The notes under the pieces are model-generated. The model was not told the DNA's origin and did no database searches. It saw nothing but the letters and a program-made list of their open reading frames with translations. From Sipunculus nudus (taxonomy: Eukaryota > Annelida > Sipuncula > Golfingiida > Sipunculidae), in NCBI GenBank assembly GCA_026874595.1, contig CM049308.1, positions 96,210,624 to 96,274,623 of the forward strand: DNA of 64,000 bases. The letters run 5' to 3'. The position numbers and the translations under genes were made by a program. How positions within the stretch are numbered: position 1 is the stretch's first letter; every line of letters begins with the position of its first letter. Shown here piece after piece: positions 51,175-61,479 of the stretch.

Positions 51175-54100
51175 CTCTCCTCTAAGTCACCTATTCAGCT
51201 GAACACTGTAGTTATGTCATTATACAGATGCCCTCACTGCTCTAGGTCACCTATTCAGCTGATCACTGTAGTTATGTCAGTATACTGAATTACTGATGCC
51301 CTCAATCCTCTAGGTTACTTAGTCAACTTAACACTGTAGTTATGTCATGTTACAGATTCCCTCACTCCTCTAGGTCACCTAGTCGACTATTCGCTGTAGT
51401 TATGTCAGTTTACTAATGCCCTCACTCCTCTAGGTCACCTAGTCAACTAATCACTGTAGTTATGTCATTATACAGATGCCCTTACTCCTCTAGGTCACCT
51501 AGTTGACTATTCACTGTAGTTATGTCATTATACAGATGCCCTCAATCCTCTAGGTCCTCTAGTTGACTAAACACTGTAGTTATGTCAGTTTACTGATGCC
51601 CTCAATCCTCTAGGTTACCTGGTCAACTGATCACATTATAAAGGTCAGTACCAGTATACATGCCCTCACTCCTCTAAGTCACCTATTCAGCTGAACACTG
51701 AAGTTATGTCAGTATACAGATGCCCTCACTCCTTTAGGTCACCTATTCAGCTGATCACTGTAGTTATGTCAGTATACAGATGCCCTAACTCCTCTAGGTC
51801 CTCTAGTTGACTAAACACTGTAGTTCTGTCAGTTTACTGATGCCCTCAATCCTCTAGGTTACCTGGTCAACTGATCACATTATAAAGGTCAGTACCAGTA
51901 TACATGCCCTCACTCCTCTAAGTCACCTATTCAGCTGAACACTGAAGTTATGTCAGTATACAGATGCCCTCACTCCTTTAGGTCACCTAGTCGACTATTC
52001 ACTGTAGTTATGTCATTATACAGATGCCCTCAATCCTCTAGGTCCTCTAGTTGACTAAACACTGTAGTTATGTCAGTTTACTGATGCCCTCAATCCTCTA
52101 GGTTACCTGGTCAACTGATCACATTATAAAGGTCAGTACCAGTATACATGCCCTCACTCCTCTAAGTCACCTATTTAGCTGAACACTGAAGTTATGTCAG
52201 TATACAGATGCCCTCACTCCTCTAGGTCACCTAGTTGACTATTCACTGTAGTTATGTCATTATACAGATGCCCTCAATCCTCTAGGTCCTCTAGTTGACT
52301 AAACACTGTAGTTATGTCAGTTTACTGATGCCCTCAATCCTCTAGGTTACCTGGTCAACTGATCACATTATTAAGGTCAGTACCAGTATACATGCCCTCA
52401 CTCCTCTAAGTCACCTATTCAGCTGAACACTGAAGTTATGTCAGTATACAGATGCCCTAACTCCTCTAGGTCCTCTAGTTGACTAAACACTGTAGTTCTG
52501 TCAGTTTACTGATGCCCTCAATCCTCTAGGTTACCTGGTCAACTGATCACATTATAAAGGTCAGTACCAGTATACATGCCCTCACTCCTCTAAGTCACCT
52601 ATTCAGCTGAACACTGAAGTTATGTCAGTATACAGATGCCCTCACTCCTTTAGGTCACCTAGTCGACTATTCACTGTAGTTATGTCATTATACAGATGCC
52701 CTCAATCCTCTAGGTCCTCTAGTTGACTAAACACTGTAGTTATGTCAGTTTACTGATGCCCTCACTCCTCTAGGTTACCTGGTCAACTGATCACATTATA
52801 AAGGTCAGTACCAGTATACATGCCCTCACTCCTCTAAGTCACCTATTCAGCTGAACACTGAAGTTATGTCAGTATACAGATGCCCTAACTCCTCTAGGTC
52901 CTCTAGTTGACTAAACACTGTAGTTCTGTCAGTTTACTGATGCCCTCAATCCTCTATGTTACCTGGTCAACTGATCACATTATAAAGGTCAGTACCAGTA
53001 TACATGCCCTCACTCCTCTAAGTCACCTATTTAGCTGAACACTGAAGTTATGTCAGTATACAGATGCCCTCACTCCTTTAGGTCACCTAGTCGACTATTC
53101 ACTGTAGTTATGTCATTATACAGATGCCCTCAATCCTCTAGGTCCTCTAGTTGACTAAACACTGTAGTTATGTCAGTTTACTGATGCCCTCAATCCTCTA
53201 GGTTACCTGGTCAACTGATCACATTATAAAGGTCAGTACCAGTATACATGCCCTCACTCCTCTAAGTCACCTATTTAGCTGAACACTGAAGTTATGTCAG
53301 TATACAGATGCCCTCACTCCTCTAGGTCACCTAGTTGACTATTCACTGTAGTTATGTCATTATACAGATGCCCTCAATCCTCTAGGTCCTCTAGTTGACT
53401 AAACACTGTAGTTATGCAGTTTACTGATGCCCTCAATCCTCTAGGTTACCTGGTCAACTGATCACATTATTAAGGTCAGTACCAGTATACATGCCCTCAC
53501 TCCTCTAAGTCACCTATTCAGCTGAACACTGAAGTTATGTCAGTATACAGATGCCCTCACTCCTTTAGGTCACCTAGTCGACTATTCACTGTAGTAATGT
53601 CATTATACAGATGCCCTCAATCCTCTAGGTCCTCTAGTTGACTAAACACTGTAGTTATGTCAGTTTACTGATGCCCTCAATCCTCTAGATTACCTGGTCA
53701 ACTGATCACATTATAAAGGTCAGTACCAGTATACATGCCCTCACTCCTCAAAGTCACCTATTCAGCTGAACACTGAAGTTATGTCAGTATACAGATGCCC
53801 TCACTCCTTTAGGTCACCTAGTCAACTAATCACTGTAGTTATGTCATTATACAGATGCCCTCACTCCTCTAGGTCACCTAGTTGACTATTCACTGTAGTT
53901 ATGTCATTATACAGATGCCCTCAATCCTCTAGGTCCTCTAGTTGACTAAACACTGTAGTTATGTCAGTTTACTGATGCCCTCAATCCTCTAGGTTACCTG
54001 GTCAACTGATCACATTATAAAGGTCAGTACCAGTATACATGCCCTCACTCCTCTAAGTCACCTATTCAGCTTAACACTGAAGTTATGTCAGTATACAGAT

Positions 54101-54960
54101 GCCCTCACTCCTCTAGGTCACCTAGTCGACTATTCACTGTAGTTATGTCATTATACAGATGCCCTCACTCCTCTAGGTCCTCTAGTTGACTAAACACTGT
54201 AGTTATGTCAGTTTACTGATGCCCTCAATCCTCTAGGTTACCTGGTCAACTGATCACATTATTAAGGTCAGTACCAGTATACATGCCCTCACTCCTCTAA
54301 GTCACCTATTCAGCTGATCACTGTAGTTATGTCAGTATACAGATGCCCTCACTCCTCTAGGTCACCTAGTTGACTAAACACTGTAGTTATGTCAGTTTAC
54401 TGATGCCCTCAATCCTCTAGGTTACCTGGTCAACTGATCACATTATTAAGGTCAGTACCAGTATACATGCCCTCACTCCTCTAAGTCACCTATTCAGCTG
54501 ATCACTGTAGTTATGTCAGTATACTGATGCCCTCACTCCTCTAGGTCAACTAGTCAACTAATCACTGTAGTTATGTCAGTTTACTGATGCCCTCAATCCT
54601 CTAGGTTACCATGTCAACTGATCACATTATTAAGGTCAGTACCAGTATACATGCCCTCACTCCTCTAGGTCATCTATTCAGCTGATCACTGTAGGTTATG
54701 TCAGTATACTGATGCCCTCACGCGTCTAGGTCACCTAGTCAGTTGATTACTGAAGTTATGTCAGTTTACTGATGCCCTCAATCCTCTAGGTTACCATGTC
54801 AACTGATCACATTATTAAGGTCAGTACCAGTATACATGCCCTCACTCCTCTAGGTCATCTATTCAGCTGATCACTGTAGGTTATGTCAGTAAACTGATGC
54901 CCTCACGCGTCTAGGTCACCTAGTCAGTTGATTACTGAAGTTATGTCAGTTTACTGATGC

Positions 54961-56320
54961 CCTCAATCCTGTATTAAGGTCAGTACCAGTATACTGATGT
55001 GCTCATTCCTAGGTTACCTAGCTGACTGATCACTGTTGCTAGGTCAGTATACTGATGCCCTCATGCGTCTAGGTCACCTAGTCAGCTGATCACTGTAGTT
55101 TGATTAGTAGCTGATGTGTTAATTCCTCTAGGTGACCTAGTCAGCTGATCACTGAAGTTGGGTCAGTATACTGAAGTGTTCACTCCTCTAGGTCACCTAT
55201 TCGACTGATCACTGTAGCTAGGTCAGTATACTGATGCTCTCACTCCTCTAGGTGACCTAGTCAGCTGATCACTGTAGTCAGGTCAGTATACTGACGTGCT
55301 CACTCCTGTAGGTCACCTAGTTGACTGATCACTGTAGCTAGGTCAGTATACTGATGCTCTCACTCCTCTAGGTGACCAAGTCAACTAATCACTGTAGTTA
55401 GGTCAGTATACTGACGTGTTCACTCCTCTAGGTCACCTAGTCGACTGATCACTGTAGCTAGGTCAGTATACTGATGCTCTCACTCCTCTAGGTGACCTAG
55501 TCAGCTGATCACTGTAGTCAGGTCAGTATACTGACGTGCTCACTCCTGTAGGTCACCTAGTTGACTGATCACTGTAGCTAGGTCAGTATACTGATGCTCT
55601 CACTCCTCTAGGTGACCTAGTCAACTAATCACTGTAGTTAGGTCAGTATACTGACGTGTTCACTCCTCTAGGTCATCTAGTCGACTGATCACTGTAGCTA
55701 GGTCAGTATACTGATGCTCTCACTCCTCTAGGTGACCTAGTCAGCTGATCACTGTAGTCAGGTCAGTATACTGACGTGCTCACTCCTGTAGGTCACCTAG
55801 TTGACTGATCACTGTAGCTAGGTCAGTATACTGATGCTCTCACTCCTCTAGGTGACCTAGTCAACTAATCACTGTAGTTAGGTCAGTATACTGACGTGTT
55901 CACCCCTCTAGGTCACCTAGTCGACTGATCACTGTAGCTAGGTCAGTATACTGATGCTCTCACTCCTCTAGGTGACCTAGTCAGGTGATAACTGTAGTCA
56001 GGTCAGTATACTGACGTGCTCACTCCTGTAGGTCACCTAGTTGACTGATCACTGTAGCTAGGTCAGTATACTGATGCTCTCACTCCTCTAGGTGACCTGG
56101 TCAGCTGATCACTGTAGTTAGGTCAGTATACTGACGTGCTCACTCCTCTAGGTCACCTAGTCGACTGATCACTGTAGCTAGGTCAGTATACTGATGCTCT
56201 CACTCCTCTAGGTGACCTAGTCAGCTGATCACTGTAGTCAGGTCAGTATACTGACGTGCTCACTCCTGTAGGTCACCTAGTCAACTGATCACTGTAGTCA
56301 GGTCAGTGTATAGATGTCCT
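54961..56320. repeat. Satellite, right domain: 240-bp tetramer of 60-bp monomers
   Basis: Monomers again keep exact 60-base phase from about 55130. Four types recur in order every 240 bases (starts near 55261, 55501, 55741, 55981, 56221): TCAGCTGATCACTGTAGTCA, TTGACTGATCACTGTAGCTA, TCAACTAATCACTGTAGTTA, TCGACTGATCACTGTAGCTA. The dyad alternates CTAGGTGACCTAG and TAGGTCACCTAG between neighbours. TCAGTATACTGA is intact in most units. Confidence 0.94.
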
Positions 56321-56703
56321 AACTCTTTGGTCACTTAATTTATCACACTGGTTTGTACTCTACCAGTTGTGACGCGGACAGATCCAGTAAATTTATAACA
56401 TTACAGGGGTAATGTCTGACAGAGTTGCTGATTTTCTATACCGTACTTCTGACTGATGAAGTTTTAAAAATTATACACTGAACAACTCCAGTGAAACTAT
56501 AAATTCCCTACCTGCATTACACTGCCTCATTATGTATTAAAATGGTTTGATTGATTATTGAATACATAAACCACAAAAGTTCAAATTTTAGTATTATGAA
56601 GGGCCCCTTTTTTAAACATGTTCATAATCCAGTGGCTTTATCCAGGGATAATCCTGTTTAACATGATTCCACAAACATTGTTTTTCCAAGTTTTTTCCTC
56701 AAA
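56321..56703. other. Intron, nothing recognised
   Basis: Short unique sequence between the satellite and repeat copy B, AT-rich, no coding signature. ACACTGGTTT occurs just outside both array ends (19702 and 56345), possibly residual monomer sequence. Confidence 0.5.
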
Positions 56704-58582
56704 CAAGGGACCCATGGGTCATGGCGCTCAGCTGAAGTTTGAAAAATATTTGCAAATGCAAAATATGCAAAATATTCTATTGTAATGTTTTTCATTTATA
56801 CAAGCATATGAAAAGCTAAGAGGAAAGGGGCCCTCCTACTTGGTTATAGTAAAGTTCTAAATATATGATTGCAAACTAATACTCTGACAAGACTGTCATG
56901 AAGAAAAACAGTAACAGTCTTGTGATACTGTGATGCATATGAAAAATTTACAGATGGACAGGCAAGTGGACCTTTATTTCACTTTCAAGTGAATAATGCA
57001 TTTAAGTTTATATATAAGCCTATTTTTTAAGCATATCCACTTTTTCCATTAATAGTTTTTATCTGATTCATTTTTTTTATTTTTATAAATTTGTAATAAA
57101 AAAACTGAAAATATAAGTTAAAATATTAGAATTCTAAGTTGCAATCATTATATCCAGAGTGTAGCTCATATTGGGTCATATTATGCATACACATATATTT
57201 TATTATTTTTAAATCACAAATGTTTAAACTGAATTTAAAAGAAAATAATGCCACAACATGGCATCTACAAGATTATTCCTTGAATCACTATTAAAAAGTT
57301 TTGCACATTGGAGTTTTCAGTACATGCTTAATTTTATTCAATGAATTGAAATAAAAGATTCAGTAAATTTGATAAAATAAAAGCATCTTTTCAAATAAAG
57401 TATACATACTGTTTGCTGAATAAGGACAAACAATATCATTGTGCTAATTACTATCTCAGCTATAATTTATTACTGGAATTAATAGTCAATTTCACACCTG
57501 GTGAAGTTTTTACTTTTCTAAAGTAAGGAATTACTTATTTGATGAACATCCACACTTTCATACTAATACACCACTTTGTGGACACAATTCAATGTGCTCT
57601 TTAATCATTGTAACCCTGGTGGTACAATACAAAATCTAAAATGTAGCATAGCCAAGAATAAAATAAAATACAGAAAATTATAACATTCATCTAGTTGATG
57701 CACCATCTGGGGGGGGGGGGGGGGGGGGAGGGGGGAGTTCAGGGCAGAGGGGAAGCTTGCTAGTAGTGGCCAAGCTGAGCCAAGGCAAGCTGCCTGGGGT
57801 CAGTTACATAATGCAAGTGAAGGCTGTACTACCAGGTGGGCTAGATGTAAACAAAACTTGACATGGTGTATGGAAACTTGAATAAAAGTTACTCTTTCAA
57901 TCAATTCCTTTGAAATTTCAGATTTTGAAAGATTAAATCCTTATGTATACATGTTGTGAAAATTAAATCAACAGTGCTTACAGGGAAAAAACGTGCCATT
58001 GCCAAAGTTGGACAAAATTTAAGGTATTGATTTTTTATTTATGCTAATAACTTGACAAATTTGCAAAATTCAGATCTAATTTTGGGTAAACAATTGAATC
58101 TTGATTAAATAAAGTTATATTCCTAAAAAAAAGTCTCCAGCTTCAGCAATTCTCATGTTAGGTGAGTAAATATATTTCCTGATTTTTTAAAAATTGCATT
58201 ATATTTGGGCCCATAACTTCAGAATAATACCCAATACTGACCTAATTTTTGGTATGTTCATAGAAAATGTATGGAAGAAAATGAATACTAAATATGATCA
58301 AAAACAGATCAGTGGTTTTGATTTTAGGCAGCCTTCAAGTGTAACAATGGTTTTTAATGGAAAACAGAGGTTTTTCCTTAATATCTCGAAGGGACAAAGT
58401 CCTAATGACCCAATTTTCGGTATGGTAGGAGATTTTGGGGACATCTAATGGTATACAAAGTTTTGGATTCGTAGGTCTAACGGTTTTAAAACGTGCCCTG
58501 TTAATGGCTGGCCGGCCGGACGGACGACAGACAAAGGACCACGACTATAGCTCAGATGACTTATAGTCAGCTGAGCTAAAAA
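56704..58582 (+). mobile_element. Interspersed repeat, copy B (right of the satellite)
   Basis: It starts AAGGGACCCATGGGTCATGG and CGCTCAGCTGA, joins homology with copy A at about 56770, and ends with GACGGACGACAGAC and the hairpin at 58549-58577. It carries only one of the two internal units found in copy A and has numerous small indels relative to it, so the two copies are old. The plus-strand frame at 58194-58448 has no recognised domain. Confidence 0.7.
57709..57735 (+). other. G tract (20 G, A, 6 G)
   Basis: A 27-base nearly pure G run in copy B; copy A has a shorter one at the same place (18080-18088). It is able to form a G-quadruplex on the plus strand. Length may be unstable or mis-sequenced. 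Confidence 0.85.
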
Positions 58583-58610
58583 TGTAAATTATAACTAGAT
58601 ATTGGTGCCA

Positions 58611-59552
58611 TAGTATCCCCAGACAATTAACCCCCCCCCCCCCCCTCCCCTTTAAGAATAAGCCCCCCCATCTTCGGCAACAATTAATATCAGACCACTC
58701 TCACAAAAAAGGTTACTCTCATAGAAAAGGTCATGACCCCAATTTCAATATACATCATCCCGTAACCCATGTCTATGTATATGCATAATATGAAAGAAAT
58801 CTGTCCATTAGTTTTTGACTTATAATGCTCACAGTACTGTTAAGTGGCAATGATGGGGTATAAAACGGCACAAAAACAAGTAAAAGAATAACAGGTGGCC
58901 CTACCAGTTTCCAGTACATGACAACACTAACCAAGATCTTCAGTCAAGTTGATTTTTGGACCAATCCATGCATCCCTTATTGAGGTATTAATGATTTTGT
59001 GTGATTTTTTACCATATATGGCAATATTCAAGGTCAAGGCCACTCTAATAGGATAGGTCATGACCCCAATTTATATATACATCATCCCATAACCCATGTT
59101 TATGTATATGCATAATATAAAAGAAACCTGTCCATGAGTTTTTGACTTATAATGCTCACAGTACTGTCAAGTGGCAATTTTAGGGGTATTAAAAGGCACA
59201 AAAACAAGTAAAGAATAATAGGTGGTGCCACCAGTTTCTGGAAAGTGACAACCCTATCCATGATCTTCAATCAACTTGATTTTGGGATCAATCCATGCAA
59301 GATTTTTTGAGATATTTAAGAATTTGTGTAATTTTCCCCAAAATTGGATCTATTCTAGGTCAAGGACACTCTTCCAGTAAAGGTCATGACCTCATTTTAA
59401 ATAGGTGTCGTCCTCCAACCCATATCTATACATATAACAAGTTTGGTAAAGATACGTGAAATATTTTTTGAATTATCGTGCCAACTAGATTTATATGAGG
59501 CGGCAGCGGCATTTAAACATAGTATCCCCCAACTTTGTCTGGGGATACAATA
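58611..59552 (+). mobile_element. Interspersed element with GTATCCCC ends and internal ~320-336-bp tandem units
   Basis: It begins TAGTATCCCCAGAC (58611) and closes with GTATCCCC, an 11-base loop and GGGGATAC (59522-59548), a hairpin. Inside, AGGTCATGACC recurs near 58728, 59064 and 59384 with the same following sequence, so it is built of about three diverged units. A 15-base C run lies at 58631-58645. A shorter relative occurs at 62796-63363. No coding capacity. Confidence 0.65.
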
Positions 59553-59747
59553 AACGTTTATTCTTTAATTATTAAACTTAAGTATGGAACTTTTGATCAT
59601 ACCAGTGCTGGCTGTATGGTGACTGCAATATGGTGTCATGCAGAGGGGGGAAGTGTTGCATAGGGTTTTTTTTAGATGTCTTTGTCATTTATTTAAAAGA
59701 GGAACTATTATTTTTACTTTTACACCAGTTTTCATGTTACATTTGAC
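59553..59747. other. EHBP1 intron 1, donor-proximal part
   Basis: Short unique intron sequence next to the donor of the start-codon exon. Nothing recognisable. Confidence 0.6.
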
Positions 59748-59753
59748 ACACAC

Positions 59754-59854
59754 CATTTCTTGGTACATTCCACAATGAGCTCTGTGTATGAAGCTGTGAA
59801 CTGGAACTTGGATGCAGACTTGCCGACCCTCTGGAGTCTCTTCCAGACACTCAT
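59754..59854 (-). CDS. EHBP1: EHBP1-like coding exon 1 (start codon, N-terminus of NT-C2 domain)
   Basis: The exon encodes MSVWKRLQRVGKSASKFQFT and then ASYTELIVECTKK, 33 codons plus TG, and is followed by donor GTGTGT (59753-59748). Vertebrate EHBP1 begins MASVWKRLQRVGK and continues SKFQFVASYQELMVECTKKW, so both the start and the exon end are fixed by homology. An in-frame TAA lies 27 bases upstream of the ATG, supporting this start. The split TG/G codon joins to the exon at 4477-4534, 55 kb away. The donor is poorer than the other three in the gene (GTAAGT, GTGAGT, GTATGT). Confidence 0.93.
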
Positions 59855-59933
59855 GATGATGGCAGGCTTGGGGTGTTTTTATTTAATGCTCTCTCAGTAA
59901 CCTGTTGCTGTCCTGGGCATACTTGATCACAAC
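59855..59933 (-). other. EHBP1: EHBP1 5'UTR part of exon 1, with upstream splice acceptor
   Basis: On the minus strand a T-rich tract (TTTTTTGCTTTAACC) leads to GCATTTCAG at 59942-59934, a good 3' splice site, then 79 bases to the ATG. This suggests at least one further non-coding 5' exon, and the promoter, outside or further right. A transcription start inside this segment cannot be excluded. Confidence 0.55.
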
Positions 59934-60484
59934 CTGAAATGCACATTCTAGGTTAAAGCAAAAAATAATATAATAATGTTAAACAGCTTGCTTTATGTTA
60001 ATGAAATAAATGCCCATGGGTCATGACACTCAGCTGATTGGTATGATATTTTGGCCTAACATACACAAGCGTTAGTCAATTCTTTTAAGAATTTAGTTCT
60101 GAATTTTAACTTCCTGGAGGACAGCTGTCATCTGTTCAAAGCACATTAATTAACAGGCCAGGGCAAAATATATTTAATTGCTGAGACAATACAATGACAT
60201 GATTGATAATTTGTCTGTATCAAAATAGCCATCAAGCCAGCAAAAGAATGGGGAGAAGAGCCCCAGAGGACAGTGGATTACTGTAAGATCGACATAAATA
60301 AATTTCAAGAAAATCCATATAAGAACCAGGATATGGGTGGTTGACATGCGACTTCAGGTATCTGTCAAAACTCAGAGGCATGAAATCCCTCCTGACGTGA
60401 CAGTCACAGCCCTCCAAATTTGTGGCATCAGAGATGCTGATGTATCCCAAGATGCAAAGATGGACATAACTAAAAAAAATGTTG
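59934..60484. other. Upstream intron or flank, nothing recognised
   Basis: AT-rich, with CCCATGGGTCATGACACTCAGCTGA at about 60013-60036, matching the start motif of repeat copies A and B. No other feature. Confidence 0.5.
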
Positions 60485-61385
60485 TAGGTGGCACCACCAG
60501 TCATGCAAAATTTCAAGCTGATAAGTACACCCTTAAGATATGTGTGATTTCATCCAAGACAGATGCATATGGGGACATCATGCAAAGACAATTGTAGGTG
60601 ATGCCATGTGTCTTGTATACAAGAAAAAGCAAATCCAAGATCTATGGCCATGCAAAATTTCAGGCTAATATATTCAACTACTCCTGTGATGAATACATGG
60701 ATGTATTCTACCAATATGGGATTATAGGTGGCGCACCCAGTCATGTGTACATGAAATCTACCTAAGATGGACTAACAAGCAAAAATTTCAGACGATTAAG
60801 CCACACCTCTCCTGAAAAAGGGCATCTGTATAATCTATGAAAAGATGAAGGTAGAGGGCACCACCACTCTTGTCTATGAAAAAAGCTATCCAAGATGGAT
60901 AAATGTGCAAAATTTCTGGTTGATACATCCATCCACTCCTGTGATGTGTGCAATTTCACTACAAAATTAGATGGACTCTACGTGTAGGTGGATTGTGTTT
61001 GAGATCAATGTACCCATTATCTTTAGACATGCAAAATTCCAGGCAGATAAGTCAAACCACTCCAGAGATAAATGCATTCTACAAATATGTAATTATAGGT
61101 GGTGCCACCTGTCATATGTATGAGAAAGCAACCACGATGAATGAACATGCCAAATTTCTGGGGATACAGGCCTCCAAAGCAAACACACAAATGGATGCCT
61201 CAAGAGAACATTTGCAGATGGTGCAACCTGTCTTGAGTATGACATAAATGAAACTAAGAACCATGGACATGCACAATTTTGGTGAAACATCAAACCACTC
61301 CTAAGATATGTCCTGTTATCAATAAAAAGATGCACAGATGGACATTACGCAGAAAGGATAATAGATGGTACCAAAAATCTTTATT
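60485..61385 (+). repeat. Old, diverged ~110-147-bp tandem repeat, about 8 units
   Basis: The theme TAGGTGGCACCACCAGTCATG followed by ATGCAAAATTTC recurs with anchors near 60485, 60595, 60725, 60852, 60985, 61096, 61215 and 61362. Units are strongly diverged, and short frames in it are incidental. Confidence 0.75.
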
Positions 61386-61479
61386 GGGAATGACTTCACA
61401 TGTGACTAAAATATACTGACACTTGGCATATTTATTGTTTCTTCCATCTAACAATCCACAATCTTGTTGAAGATGTTGG

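Larger units (their letters stand above)
24421..54960. repeat. Satellite, central domain: higher-order array of diverged ~60-bp monomers
   Basis: Monomers descend from the left-domain unit but fall into distinct types, recognisable by CTAGGTTACCTGGTCAACTG, CTAAGTCACCTATTCAGCTG, TTTAGGTCACCTAGTCGACT and CTAGGTCCTCTAGTTGACTA. These four follow one another as a 244-bp tetramer (starts at 31147, 31391 and 31635), sometimes with a monomer missing or replaced. Above that lie super-periods of 8,309 and 4,521 bases. The edges (24421-24990 and 54300-54960) are irregular and more diverged. No open frame of note exists. Confidence 0.95.
4535..59753 (-). other. EHBP1: EHBP1 intron 1, about 55 kb
   Basis: Defined by the donor GTGTGT (59753-59748) after the start-codon exon and the acceptor TTACAG at 4540-4535. 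The split codon TG/G restores tryptophan in KKWQP, matching the family, so the two exons almost certainly join. The intron contains several minisatellites, an LTR retrotransposon, paired repeat elements and a 36.6-kb satellite array. Confidence 0.85.

Noticed and set aside
19712-56320. CRISPR array
   Set aside because: Units are contiguous without unique spacers, the monomer is 60 bases with internal variation, and the genomic context is an intron of an animal gene.
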